NCBI RefSeq assembly: GCF_014873495.1
Contig: NZ_JADBGF010000001.1
Location: forward strand, 8,928,001 to 8,992,000
Length of the DNA stretch: 64,000 bases
Direction: 5' to 3'
Origin: Streptomyces stelliscabiei
Lineage (GTDB): Bacteria; Actinomycetota; Actinomycetes; Streptomycetales; Streptomycetaceae
Position numbers and translations under genes: made by a program. Under the pieces are notes generated by a model that was given only the letters and a program-made list of their open reading frames with translations, had not been told where the DNA came from and made no database searches. This document shows positions 53,401-61,969 of the stretch, piece by piece (the stretch's first letter is position 1; every line of letters starts with the position of its first letter).

Positions 53401-56400
53401 TGCACGCCGACGAACCCAGCACCCACATCGACTGGGACACGGCGGGCCTGCGGCTCCTCTGCGAGCCCACCTCGTGGCCCCGGACCGGGCGCCCGCGCCG
53501 CGCCGGCGTGTCCTCGTTCGGCATCAGCGGCACCAACGCACACGTGATCGTGGAACAGGCACCCGATGCGGGCGAGGCGGACGGCACGGCCGGAGAGACC
53601 GCGACCGGCGGCGCGGGGCGGACCCGCCCCTCCCCGGCCCGGACGCTGCCGCTGCTCCTGTCCGCCCGGACGCCCGCCGCGCTGCGCGCCCAGGCCGCCC
53701 GACTGCTCGCCCACCTCGACACCGGCCCCGGTACCCCGCTGCCCGACGTGGCCCTGGCCCTCGTCCGCGGACGGGCCGCGCTGGAGCACCGGGCCGCCGT
53801 GCCCGGGGACGACGAGACGGCCGCGCGCCGCGCGCTGGGCGCCCTGGCCGCCGGGACGTCCGACCCGGAACTGGTCACCGGCCTGGCGGCACCCGGGCCT
53901 ACCGTGCTGCTCTTCCCCGGTCAGGGAAGCCAGCGGTCCGCCGCCGGAGCCGCGCTGTACCGCGACGAGCCGGTGTTCGCCGACGCGCTGGACGACGTAC
54001 TCGCCCACTTCGCCCCCCACCTCGACCTGCCACTGCGGGACATCCTGTTCGCCGCCGAGGGCGACGAGCGGGCCCCGCTGCTGCACCGCACCCGGTACAC
54101 CCAGCCCGCGCTGTTCGCGCTGGAGGTGGCCCTGTTCCGGCTGCTGGACCACTGGGGAGTCGTCCCGGACCTGCTCATCGGCCACTCGGTCGGCGAACTC
54201 GCCGCCGCGCACGTCGCCGGGGTGCTGGACCTGCCCGACGCCTGCGCCCTGGTCGCCGCCCGCGGCCGTCTCATGGACGAACTGCCCGGCGGCGGCGCCA
54301 TGGTCGCGGTCGAGGCCGGCGAGGACGAAGTGCTCCGTGTGCTCGGCCTCCTCGAAGAGGCCGCGGACGGCACGGTCGGTATCGCGGCCGTCAACGGACC
54401 GGCGGCCACCGTCATCAGCGGTGACGAGGACGCCGTCCTGCGCGCGGCCGAGGAGTTCCGCCGCCAGGGCCGCCGGACCCGGCGGCTCACCGTGAGCCAC
54501 GCGTTCCACTCCGCCCGGATGGACGGCATGCTCGACGCCTTCCGCGAGGTGGCCGAGGGCCTGACGTACGCCGAGCCCCGCATCCCCGTGATCTCCAACC
54601 TCACCGGAGAGCCCGCCTCCGCCTCCGAGTTGTGCTCCCCGGAGTACTGGGTGCGGCACGTGCGCGGCGCGGTGCGGTTCATGGACGGCGTACGGCGGCT
54701 GGCCGCCGAGGGCGCCACGACGTTCCTGGAGGCCGGGCCGGGCGGCGTGCTCTCCGCCCTGGTGCCGGCCTGTCTGCCGGAGGACGGGCCCGGCGTGGCG
54801 GCGGTCCCGCTGCTGCCCAAGGGACAGCCGGAGGCGGCCTCGGTCGTCGCGGCCCTCGCCCGCCTGCACGTCCGCGCGGTCGCCGTCGACTGGACCGCCG
54901 GGCACGGGGGCCCCACCGCCCCGCATGTCGACCTGCCCACCTACCCCTTCCAGCACGAACGGTTCTGGCCGCGCCCGGCCGCGGGGAAGGACGCGGACCA
55001 CGCCACCACGGACTCGGACCCCCTCTGGGACCTGGTCGGTACGGCCGACGCACCGTCGGTCGCCTCGCTGCTGGGACTCGACGAACGGGCGCCGCTCGGT
55101 GACGTACTGCCCGCGCTGTCCGCCTGGCGTGCGCGCCGGGACCAGGAGGTGGCCGCCGCCCGGCACCACTACCGCGTCGAATGGCAGCCGCTGGCCCTGC
55201 CCGCCCGCATCCGGTTGTCCGGCCCGTGGCTCCTCGCGGTGCCGGACGACCCCGCGGTCACGGAGACGGCCGCGGCCGTCGAACGAGCCCTCGCGGAGCA
55301 CGGCGCCGAGACGACCGTCGTCCGGATCGCCGCCGGCGCCGGACGCGCGGAACTGGCCGAACGGCTCCCCGCCGGGGCCACCGGTGTGCTCTCCCTGCTG
55401 GCCCTGACCGACCTCCCGCACCCGGACGACGCGCCGCTCGGGGCGGGGCTCGCCCTCACCCTGACCCTTCTCCAGGCCCTCGGCGACACCGCCAGCCGCG
55501 CCCGGCTGTGGTGCGTCACCTCCGGCGCCGTCCGGGCGGGCCAGGACACGCCGCCGTCGCCCGCTCAGGCCCGGGTGTGGGGACTCGGCAGGGTCGCCGC
55601 CCTGGAACACCCCGACCGCTGGGGCGGCCTGGTCGACCTCCCCGAACGGCTCGACCCCGCCGCCCTGCGCGGTCTGTGCGCGTGCCTGGGAGGTGGGGAC
55701 GGCGCCGACGCCGGGCACGGCGACGGCACGACGGACGGACTCGCAGGTGAGGACCAGATCGCGATCCGCCCGTCCGGCCTGCTCGGCCGACGGCTGGTAG
55801 GCACCCCGGAGGGCCTCCCGGCCTCCGGCGGCCGTGTCATCCCCGTCGTCGACGTCGACGCCGCCGACGCCGCCGGCGACGATGTCACCCCCGGTCGCCA
55901 GGTCACCCCCGGCGCCGTACCGGCCCCCACCGGCTGGCGCCCCCGGGGAACCGTGTTGGTCACCGGCGGCACGGGCGGCATCGGCCGGCACGTCGCCCGC
56001 TGGCTGGCCCGGGAAGGGGCCGGGCACCTCGTGCTGGCCGGCCGGCGGGGAACGGCCGCCCCCGGCGCGGCGGCGCTCGTCGCCGAGCTGGAGCAGGCGG
56101 GAGCCCGGGTCACCGTGGCCGCCTGCGACCTCGCCGACCGGGCCGCGACGGCCGCGCTCGTCGAGCGGCTCCGGGCGGCCGGGGACACACCGCGCGCGGT
56201 CTTCCACACCGCGGGCACCGTCTCCGACACCCGCACCGAGCAGTGCACACCCGCGCAGCTCCACGCCGAACTGGCCGCCAAGGCGGACGGAGCCGACCAC
56301 CTCGACGCACTCCTCGCCGACGAACCGCTCGACGCCTTCGTGCTGTTCTCCTCCATCGCGGGCACCTGGGGCAGCGGCGGCCAGGCCGCGTACGCCGCCG

Positions 56401-59400
56401 CCAACGCGCACCTGGATGCCCTCGCCGCCCGGCGCAGGGCCCAGGGGCGCACCGCGCTCTCCGTCGCGTGGGGCCCCTGGGAGGGCACCGGCATGGCCGA
56501 CGGCGACGCCGGTGCCGGGCTGCGCCGGCACGGCCTCGTCGGCCTGCGGCCCGAAACGGCGCTGACCGCACTCCGCCAGGCCCTGGACACGGGACGCACC
56601 GAGGTCGTCGTCGCCGACGTGGACTGGCGGCGGTTCGTCCCCGTCTTCACCTCCGGACGCCCCAGCAGGCTCTTGGAAACACTCCCCGAGACCGCCGGGG
56701 CCGCCGCTGCCCCCGAACCCTTCGAGGGCCGGCCGCCGGCCGGCACCGCGGCACCGGAGGACCACGCCGGCCGGTGGCGCGACCGGCTCACGGCCCTCCC
56801 CGACGCAGAGGGCGACCGGCTCCTCGTCGAACTGATCACCACCGAGGCGGCCGCGATCCTCGGCCACGGGTCGGCCGGGCGGGTCGACCCCGAACGCCCG
56901 CTGCGCGACATCGGCTTCGACTCCATCACGGCCGTCGAACTCCGCAACCGGCTCGTCGCCGCCACCGGTTTCCGCCTCCCGGTCACCGGCCTCTTCGACC
57001 ACCCCACGGCGACCGGCCTCGCCCGGCACATCCGCGAGGGCCTCACGGGCGCCGCACGGTCCGCCGCCGTCCCGGACACCACCGCACCCACGGCCCCGCA
57101 CGCCACCGATCCGGCCGACGACCCGCTCGCCGTGGTCGCGATGGCCTGCCGCTTCCCCGCGGGCGTGCGCGCCCCGGAGGACCTGTGGCGGCTGGTGGCC
57201 GACGAGGTGGACGCCATCGGCGCCTTCCCCACCGACCGGGGCTGGGACCTGGACTCCCTGTACGACCCCGACCCGGACCGGCCGGGCACCTTCTACAGCT
57301 CCGGCGGCGGATTCCTCGACGGGGCGGGCGACTTCGACGCCGGCTTCTTCGGGATCTCGCCCCGTGAGGCGCTGGCCATGGACCCGCAGCAGCGGCTCCT
57401 CCTGGAGACGTCCTGGGAGGTGCTCGAACGCGCCGGGATCGACCCGCTGTCGGTCCGCGGCAGCCGCGGTGGCGTCTTCGTCGGCGTGGCCTCCCAGGGC
57501 TACGGCACCGGACCGGGCACGTCGACCGACGGCGTCGAAGGGCATCTGCTGAGCGGCAACGTCACCAGCGTGGCGTCCGGCCGGATCGCCTACACGCTCG
57601 GCATCGAGGGCCCGGCCGTCACCCTCGACACGGCCTGCTCCTCCTCACTGGTCGCCCTGCACCTCGCCGGTCAGGCGCTGCGCGCCGGTGACTGCTCCTT
57701 CGCGCTCGTCGGCGGCGCCGCCGTGATGGCCGCCCCGGACGTGTTCGTGGAGTTCAGCAAGCAGGGCGGTCTCTCGCCCGACGGCCACTGCCGCTCGTTC
57801 GCCGACGGCGCCGACGGCACCGGCTGGGGCGAGGGCGCCGGCATGATCCTCATCGAGCGGCTGTCCGACGCCCGGCGCCTCGGCCACCCCGTGCTCGCCC
57901 TGGTCCGGGGTACGGCGGTCAACCAGGACGGCGCCAGCAACGGCCTCACCGCCCCCAACGGCCTCGCCCAGCAGCGGGTGATCCGCGAGGCACTCGCCCA
58001 CGCCCGCCTGACCACGGCCGACGTCGACATGGTCGAGGCGCACGGCACCGGCACCGTCCTCGGCGACCCGGTGGAGGCACAGGCACTGCTGGCCACCTAC
58101 GGCCAGGGCCGCGCGGCGGACCGGCCGCTCTGGCTGGGCTCGCTGAAGTCCAACCTCGGCCACACCCAGGCCGCGGCGGGCGTCGCGGGACTGATGAAGA
58201 CCGTCCTGGCCATGGGGCACGGAACGCTGCCCAGGACCCTGCACGCCGACGACCCCACCTCCCGGGTCGACTGGTCCGGCGGCGCCGTCCGGCTCCTCGA
58301 CCGGGCCCGCCCCTGGCCGGCCCCCGGCCGCCCCCGGCGCGCCGGAGTCTCGGCGTTCGGCATGAGCGGCACCAACGCCCATGTGGTCCTGGAGGAGGCG
58401 CCCCCGGAGCCGGCCGTCCCGGAGCCGCCGACCGCCGCTCAGGACACCGGCGCCCGGCCCGACGCCCCCTCGTCGCCCGCGCTGCCCTGGCTCCTGTCCG
58501 CCCGCTCGCAGCCGGCCCTGCGCGAGCAGGCCGCGCGGCTGCACGCCCACCTCACCGACCGACCGGAACTGCGACCGGCCCACGTCGCCCACGCGTTGGC
58601 GACCACCAGGTCCGCCCTCCCGCACCGGGCCGTCGTCGTCGGCCGTGGCCGCGGTGAACTGCTGGACGCGCTGGCCGCCCTCGCGGGCCGGTCGGCCGCG
58701 TCCGGAGCCGTCGAGGGACAGGCCCGCAGCGGCGGCCGTACCGTCTTCGTCTTTCCCGGTCAGGGTTCGCAGTGGGCGGGGATGGGGGCGGATCTGCTGG
58801 ATGCGGCTCCGGTCTTCGCGGAGCGGGTGGCGCGGTGCGAGCGGGCGCTGTCGCCGTACGTGGACTGGTCGTTGACCGGTGTGCTGCGGGGTCAGCCCGG
58901 TGCGCCGTCGTTGGAGCGGGTGGATGTGGTGCAGCCGGCGCTGTGGGCGGTGATGGTGTCGTTGGCCGCGCTGTGGCGGTCGTGCGGCGTGGAGCCGTCG
59001 GCGGTGGTCGGGCACAGCCAGGGGGAGATCGCGGCTGCCGTGGTGGCCGGGGCGTTGTCCCTGGAGGACGGGGCCAAGGTCGTCGCCCTGCGCAGCCGGG
59101 CCCTCGTGGCGCTGGCCGGGGCCGGTGGCATGGTGTCCCTCGCCGTCTCCGAGGACCGGGCCCGAGCCCTCCTGGCACCCCACGGCGACCACGTCTGCGT
59201 GGCCGCCGTGAACGGCCCCGACGCGGTGGTGGTGGCCGGCCGGACGGACGCGCTCACGGACCTCCTCGCGGCCTGCGAGAGGGACGGCGTACGGGCCCGG
59301 CGCATCCCGGTCGACTACGCGGCTCACTCGGCCCAGGTGGCCCGGGTCCGCGACGACCTGCTGGCCGCACTGGCCGACGTGACGCCCCGCACGGGCGGGA

Positions 59401-61955
59401 CACCGCTGTACTCCACGGTCACCGGCGAACCCCTCGACGGATCGCTGCTGACGGCGGACTACTGGTACCGGAACCTGCGCGAACCCGTCGAGTTCGCGCG
59501 GGCCACCGCACGGCTGCTGGACGCCGGATTCGACCTCTTCGTCGAGACGAGCCCGCACCCCGTGCTCACCGCCGGAGTCGAGGGAACCGCCGAACGGGCG
59601 GGCCGGACCGTCACCACCGTCGGGACGCTGCGTCGCGACGACGGCGACTCCGCGCGGTTCCTCGCCTCGCTCGCCGAGGCCTGGACCACCGGAGCCGAGG
59701 TGGCCTGGCCGGACGTCGTGGCCCAGGCCGCGCCCGGCGCCCGACCCGTCCCCCTGCCCACCTACGCCTTCCAGCGGACCCGGTTCTGGCTGCCCACCCC
59801 GGGCCGCACCGCCCCGGCGGCCGGCGCGGCCGGCGGCGGCGCCGCACAGGACAGCTTCTGGGCGGCCGTGGACAGCGGCGACCCGGCCGGGCTGGCCGCC
59901 GCCCTCGGCGCGGAAGCCGACGCCGCTCCGGAGGGCTTCGCCCCGGCGCTGCGCGAGGTGCTGCCGGTGCTGTCCGGCTGGCGTCGCGCCCGGCTCGACC
60001 GGGACGCCGTGCGGTCCCTCGGCTATCGGGTCCGCTGGCAGCCGGTGGCCGACCCGCCCGCCGCGCCGCTCGACGGCGACTGGCTCCTCGTCGTACCGAA
60101 GCAGCACACCGACGACCCGCTCGTCGGCGCGTGCCAGGACGCGCTGCGGCTCGGGGGCGCGCGGGCCCGTACCGTCACCGTCGACGCGGGCGACGCGGCC
60201 CGTACGGCGCAGGACGTCGCCGACGCCGTCGCGGACGCGGCCCGGCCGGTCTCCGGCGTGCTGTCCCTGCTGGCCCTGGACGAGCGTGCGCCGGGGCAGG
60301 AGGCCCTGGTGCTCGCCGGAACCGCCGCCACCCTCGAACTGCTCAAGGCCCTGGACACCCTGGGGATCGACGCCCCGCTGTGGTGCGTGACCGGCGGCGC
60401 GGTCGCCGTCCACCCCGACGAGCGGCTCACCCGTCCGGGCGGGGCCCAGCTGTGGGGGCTCGGCCGGGTCGTCGGCCTGGAACAGCCCAGGCGCTGGGGC
60501 GGCATCGCCGACCTGCCACCGCACCCCGGCTCCGACGAGGTACGCCGCCTCGCCGCCTTCCTCGCGGGCGGCCACGAGGAGGACCACCTCGCCGTACGGC
60601 CCACCGGCGCTCACGCGCGCCGACTCGTCCACGCCCCGGCGCCCGACGCCCCGGCGGGCCACGACCGGACACCGGCCGGAGGCACCGCCCTGATCACCGG
60701 CGACACCGGGACGCTGGGCGCGGACATCGCCCGCTGGCTCGCCCGGCGCGGCGCCCGCCAGGTCGTCCTGGCCGGGGACCGGAGCGCGGACCAGGTGGCC
60801 GTGGCCGCCCTGCGCGACGAACTCGCCGGACTGGGCGCCGAGTTGACCGTGCCCGACGACCCGAACGCCCCGGCCGCCCTGCCCGGCGGGGCACCCCTGA
60901 CCGTCGCCGTCCACCTCGCCCGTGCCCATGACCCCGGCGCCTCGCTCGCCGAAGTCACCCCCGAGGACCTGGAGGGCGCCCTGCGTTCCGTCCTCGGCCC
61001 GGTGGCCGACCTCGACGCGCTGCTCGACGGCCACCCGGCACCCGACTCCGTCGCCCTCGCCGTGCTGTTCCCGCTGAGCGGTGTCTGGGGGGCCGCCCGG
61101 CGGGGCGCCGCCACCAGCGCCTACGCCGCCCTCGAAGCGCTGGCCCGCGACCGCCGCGACCGGGGGAACCGCTGCGTCACCCTCGCCCTCGGCGGCCAGG
61201 AACCCGCGCCCGCCGGATCCGACGCGGTGGAGCGCCCCCTGGACGCGGACACGGTCCTCGCGGCCCTGCAGCAGTCGCTGGACCACGACGAACCCGCCGC
61301 GATCCTCGCAGACGTCCGCTGGGAACGCGTCGTGGCCGCCGTGCCCGACCCCCGCGCGCTGCGGCTGCTCAGCGAACTGCCCGAGGCGGCCTCCGCCCCG
61401 GACGACACCACGCGGGACGACCAGGACGACGCGGCCGCCGAACTCGCCCGCCGGCTCGACCCGTTGGACGAACCCGCGCGACGCCGTCTGCTGCTCGACC
61501 TGGTCTGCGACCACGCGGCCGCCGTCCTCGGACACACCGGCCGCCAGGCCGTCCCGGCCGACCAGGCGTTCTCCGCCGTCGGGTTCGACTCGATGCTCGC
61601 CGTGTCCTTCCGCAACCGGCTGCGCACGGCGACCGGCGTCCCCGTCGCCGCGACCGTCGTGTTCGACCATCCCACCCCCACCGCCCTGGCCGACCACCTG
61701 TACGACGGGTTGTGCGCCCGTCCCGGACCGGCCGTTCCCGCGCTCGCCGAACTCCGGGCGCTGGAGGCGGCCCTGACCTCCGCCGACCCCCGCGCCCAGG
61801 GCGCCGACGAGCTCGGCGCGCGCCTGCAGGACCTCGTACGGACCTGGGCCCGGCGCACAGCGCCCGACACCGGCCCGGCGGACGCCGACGCGATCGGTTC
61901 GGCCAGCGCCGACGAGCTGTTCGACCTGCTTGACAACAACTTCGGAATGGCCTGA
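47478..61955 (+). CDS. Type I modular PKS: modules 2, 3 and 4
   Basis: This 4825-residue protein is three modules: KS-AT-KR-ACP, KS-AT-KR-ACP and KS-AT-KR0-ACP. The N-terminus is a Ser/Ala/Pro-rich stretch (about residues 5-47) followed by a coiled-coil docking helix (VVEALRDALKETARLRREN). AT2 has GHSQGE and YASH (methylmalonyl). AT3 has GHSVGE and HAFH (malonyl). AT4 has GHSQGE and YAAH (methylmalonyl-like). KR2 has LDD (B-type); KR3 lacks LDD and looks A-type; KR4 has lost the catalytic Tyr. ATG 47478 follows GGGAGAAG, 23 bp after the previous PKS gene. Nothing upstream of 47478 in this long open frame is real, because it overlaps the first PKS in another frame. Confidence 0.93.
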   Translation: MTRTPPSSSPSSSASSQSPASSASPASSASSASPVSPASPSSSSDTTVVEALRDALKETARLRRENRQLQAGVGEPVAVVGMACRLPGGVVSPAGLWELVVEGRDGVSGFPVDRGWDVEGLFDPDPDRPGTSYTRHGGFLHDAAEFDAEFFGISPREALAMDPQQRLLLEASWEAVESAGVDPHALRGSRTGVFAGIMYHDYGPALHIPAGGVDGQRLTGGAGSVLSGRVAFSLGLEGPAVTVDTACSSSLVAVHLAVSALRAGECSLALAGGVTVMSSPGTFVEFSRQRGLSVDGRCRSFAASAGGTGWAEGVGLLVLERLSDARRLGHRVLAVVRGSAVNQDGASNGLTAPSGRAQERVIRAALASAGVSAADVDVVEAHGTGTRLGDPIEAQALLATYGRDRAAGRPLWLGSLKSNIGHAQAAAGVAGVIKMVMALQRRALPRTLHVDEPTPLVDWASGGVELLTEQREWEAVEGRPRRAGVSSFGISGTNAHLVLEEAPPAPEPEATPVPDTSPMPLVLSARTPDALRDQARHLLPLLRDTAGPAGRDLAFSLLTSRSLFDHRAVVGGDGRAWEEGLAALADGAPGADVVAGEASATGPVVFVFPGQGSQWAGMAGELLAGSPVFAARMEECERALAPFVDWSLLDAVRSGQAWDRVDVVQPALFAVMVSLAEVWRSFGVVPDAVVGHSQGEIAAAVVAGALSLEDGARVVALRSRALGVLAGRGGMVSVALAHDPLTDLLADRPGLSVAAVNAPSAGVVSGDPDALAELLAHCEAQGVRARRIDVDYASHSAHVEEIRETLLEALAGLRPAAAHVPLYSTVEGGWLDTTRMDADYWYRNLRATVGFAPAVRTLAESGYTGFIEVSPHPVLTMGIEETVHETGCEAVVLGTLRRDEGGLRRLHHALGEAFVRGLPVDWKPALAGAGARLVDLPTYPFQRRRYWLETPRASDPAAPADDGLWREIEAQDSAALADTLGVDPGAVGEVLPALSAWRSERIRGRRADSWRHRVGWRPLTLAPRASLSGRWLVVLPAADSGADVLAALTAAGAEPVPVVVSAPDQDRESLAALLRAASGADPVAGVFSLLAEETRPHPAHPDVPAGLSLTLALVQALGDTGTDAPLWCATRALAAVGGGERPGTSAQAAVTGLGRTVALERPGHWGGLVDLPAVLDERAADRLGAVLATVTDEDQVAVRSSGVYGRRLLPIGPGRPAEARHSPSGTVLITGGTGGIGAQVARELAERGAAHLLLLSRRGPDAPGADELRTELTALGARVTVAACDVADRAQLTAVVAAIPEEEPLTTVVHAAGVLDDGTLDALDPARLATLMRVKVTAARTLHEVTDGIGLADFVVFSSFMGVLGSAGQGNYAAANAALDALVAERRAAGLPGTSLAWGAWAGGGMVDDRVADRLRRLGITPMEPRAAVRAMTAALADHDELCVVADVDWQRFREAVGLRATALLSGLPGSADARTPAPAGPAEQDGQVRGQLAALPAAERSRHITDLVRTHAATVLRHGAATDIAPGRAFAELGFDSLTAVELRNRLGTATGLRLPTTLLFDHPTPQALAARLLAELAPSDPPTEEADATLPGGTADVDDDPIAIIGIGCRFPGAVHGPDAFWQLLTEGRDVIADWPPDRGWDTDRLYDPDPDRPGTTYSRRGGFLHDAGGFDAAFFGISPREALAMDPQQRLLLETCWESVEHAGIDPTALRGRPVGVFVGTNGQDYPGVLDGAPGVSEGHVMTGNTASVMSGRISYELGLDGPALTVDTACSSSLVTLHLAAQALRRGECAQALAGGVTLMTTPKLFVEFSRQRGLAPDGRCKAFAAGADGTGWAEGVGMLLLERLSDARRAGHRVLAVLSGTAVNQDGASNGLTAPSGPAQQRVIRAALTDARLTAAEIDAVEAHGTGTRLGDPIEAQALQAVYGAGRTTDEPLWLGSVKSNIGHTQAAAGVAGVIKMVLAIGHGELPRTLHADEPSTHIDWDTAGLRLLCEPTSWPRTGRPRRAGVSSFGISGTNAHVIVEQAPDAGEADGTAGETATGGAGRTRPSPARTLPLLLSARTPAALRAQAARLLAHLDTGPGTPLPDVALALVRGRAALEHRAAVPGDDETAARRALGALAAGTSDPELVTGLAAPGPTVLLFPGQGSQRSAAGAALYRDEPVFADALDDVLAHFAPHLDLPLRDILFAAEGDERAPLLHRTRYTQPALFALEVALFRLLDHWGVVPDLLIGHSVGELAAAHVAGVLDLPDACALVAARGRLMDELPGGGAMVAVEAGEDEVLRVLGLLEEAADGTVGIAAVNGPAATVISGDEDAVLRAAEEFRRQGRRTRRLTVSHAFHSARMDGMLDAFREVAEGLTYAEPRIPVISNLTGEPASASELCSPEYWVRHVRGAVRFMDGVRRLAAEGATTFLEAGPGGVLSALVPACLPEDGPGVAAVPLLPKGQPEAASVVAALARLHVRAVAVDWTAGHGGPTAPHVDLPTYPFQHERFWPRPAAGKDADHATTDSDPLWDLVGTADAPSVASLLGLDERAPLGDVLPALSAWRARRDQEVAAARHHYRVEWQPLALPARIRLSGPWLLAVPDDPAVTETAAAVERALAEHGAETTVVRIAAGAGRAELAERLPAGATGVLSLLALTDLPHPDDAPLGAGLALTLTLLQALGDTASRARLWCVTSGAVRAGQDTPPSPAQARVWGLGRVAALEHPDRWGGLVDLPERLDPAALRGLCACLGGGDGADAGHGDGTTDGLAGEDQIAIRPSGLLGRRLVGTPEGLPASGGRVIPVVDVDAADAAGDDVTPGRQVTPGAVPAPTGWRPRGTVLVTGGTGGIGRHVARWLAREGAGHLVLAGRRGTAAPGAAALVAELEQAGARVTVAACDLADRAATAALVERLRAAGDTPRAVFHTAGTVSDTRTEQCTPAQLHAELAAKADGADHLDALLADEPLDAFVLFSSIAGTWGSGGQAAYAAANAHLDALAARRRAQGRTALSVAWGPWEGTGMADGDAGAGLRRHGLVGLRPETALTALRQALDTGRTEVVVADVDWRRFVPVFTSGRPSRLLETLPETAGAAAAPEPFEGRPPAGTAAPEDHAGRWRDRLTALPDAEGDRLLVELITTEAAAILGHGSAGRVDPERPLRDIGFDSITAVELRNRLVAATGFRLPVTGLFDHPTATGLARHIREGLTGAARSAAVPDTTAPTAPHATDPADDPLAVVAMACRFPAGVRAPEDLWRLVADEVDAIGAFPTDRGWDLDSLYDPDPDRPGTFYSSGGGFLDGAGDFDAGFFGISPREALAMDPQQRLLLETSWEVLERAGIDPLSVRGSRGGVFVGVASQGYGTGPGTSTDGVEGHLLSGNVTSVASGRIAYTLGIEGPAVTLDTACSSSLVALHLAGQALRAGDCSFALVGGAAVMAAPDVFVEFSKQGGLSPDGHCRSFADGADGTGWGEGAGMILIERLSDARRLGHPVLALVRGTAVNQDGASNGLTAPNGLAQQRVIREALAHARLTTADVDMVEAHGTGTVLGDPVEAQALLATYGQGRAADRPLWLGSLKSNLGHTQAAAGVAGLMKTVLAMGHGTLPRTLHADDPTSRVDWSGGAVRLLDRARPWPAPGRPRRAGVSAFGMSGTNAHVVLEEAPPEPAVPEPPTAAQDTGARPDAPSSPALPWLLSARSQPALREQAARLHAHLTDRPELRPAHVAHALATTRSALPHRAVVVGRGRGELLDALAALAGRSAASGAVEGQARSGGRTVFVFPGQGSQWAGMGADLLDAAPVFAERVARCERALSPYVDWSLTGVLRGQPGAPSLERVDVVQPALWAVMVSLAALWRSCGVEPSAVVGHSQGEIAAAVVAGALSLEDGAKVVALRSRALVALAGAGGMVSLAVSEDRARALLAPHGDHVCVAAVNGPDAVVVAGRTDALTDLLAACERDGVRARRIPVDYAAHSAQVARVRDDLLAALADVTPRTGGTPLYSTVTGEPLDGSLLTADYWYRNLREPVEFARATARLLDAGFDLFVETSPHPVLTAGVEGTAERAGRTVTTVGTLRRDDGDSARFLASLAEAWTTGAEVAWPDVVAQAAPGARPVPLPTYAFQRTRFWLPTPGRTAPAAGAAGGGAAQDSFWAAVDSGDPAGLAAALGAEADAAPEGFAPALREVLPVLSGWRRARLDRDAVRSLGYRVRWQPVADPPAAPLDGDWLLVVPKQHTDDPLVGACQDALRLGGARARTVTVDAGDAARTAQDVADAVADAARPVSGVLSLLALDERAPGQEALVLAGTAATLELLKALDTLGIDAPLWCVTGGAVAVHPDERLTRPGGAQLWGLGRVVGLEQPRRWGGIADLPPHPGSDEVRRLAAFLAGGHEEDHLAVRPTGAHARRLVHAPAPDAPAGHDRTPAGGTALITGDTGTLGADIARWLARRGARQVVLAGDRSADQVAVAALRDELAGLGAELTVPDDPNAPAALPGGAPLTVAVHLARAHDPGASLAEVTPEDLEGALRSVLGPVADLDALLDGHPAPDSVALAVLFPLSGVWGAARRGAATSAYAALEALARDRRDRGNRCVTLALGGQEPAPAGSDAVERPLDADTVLAALQQSLDHDEPAAILADVRWERVVAAVPDPRALRLLSELPEAASAPDDTTRDDQDDAAAELARRLDPLDEPARRRLLLDLVCDHAAAVLGHTGRQAVPADQAFSAVGFDSMLAVSFRNRLRTATGVPVAATVVFDHPTPTALADHLYDGLCARPGPAVPALAELRALEAALTSADPRAQGADELGARLQDLVRTWARRTAPDTGPADADAIGSASADELFDLLDNNFGMA
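47684..49007 (+). repeat. KS2 segments duplicated from KS1
   Basis: Partner of 41943-43266. Two blocks of 381 bp and 861 bp look identical, separated by a different 82-bp block at 48065-48146. The atypical T/G-ending codon use is the same in both. Confidence 0.85.
47684..52205 (+). other. PKS module 2: KS-AT(methylmalonyl)-KR(B)-ACP
   Basis: KS about 47693-48970 (Cys codon 48216), AT about 49285-50130 (YASH near 49852), KR about 51150-51690 with GGTGGIG and GNYAAAN, ACP about 51960-52205. It adds CH(CH3) and reduces the module 1 carbonyl to a hydroxyl, giving the carbon that becomes the pyran ring oxygen position in the concanamycin model. Confidence 0.88.
52278..57040 (+). other. PKS module 3: KS-AT(mal)-KR(A)-ACP
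   Basis: KS about 52281-53560 (Cys codon 52797), AT about 53904-54790 (HAFH near 54499), KR about 55950-56490 with TVSDT in place of LDD and a conserved AAYAAAN, ACP about 56800-57040. It adds CH2 and leaves a hydroxyl, the predicted glycosylation site in the concanamycin model. Confidence 0.87.
57114..61715 (+). other. PKS module 4: KS-AT(methylmalonyl)-inactive KR-ACP
   Basis: KS about 57114-58400, AT about 58737-59620 (GHSQGE near 59010, YAAH near 59320), degenerate KR about 60684-61180, ACP about 61470-61715. The KR reads GAATSAYAALEAL where active KRs read GQANYAAANAxLDAL, so the catalytic Tyr is replaced by Ala. A retained ketone with alpha-methyl is expected. Confidence 0.85.
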
Positions 61956-61969
61956 GGAGCACCGCGAAG

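Noticed and set aside
47514..57545. Very long minus-strand open frames antisense to the PKS genes
   Set aside because: They mirror the codon bias of the plus-strand PKS, contain no recognisable domains, and are typical GC-rich antisense artefacts.
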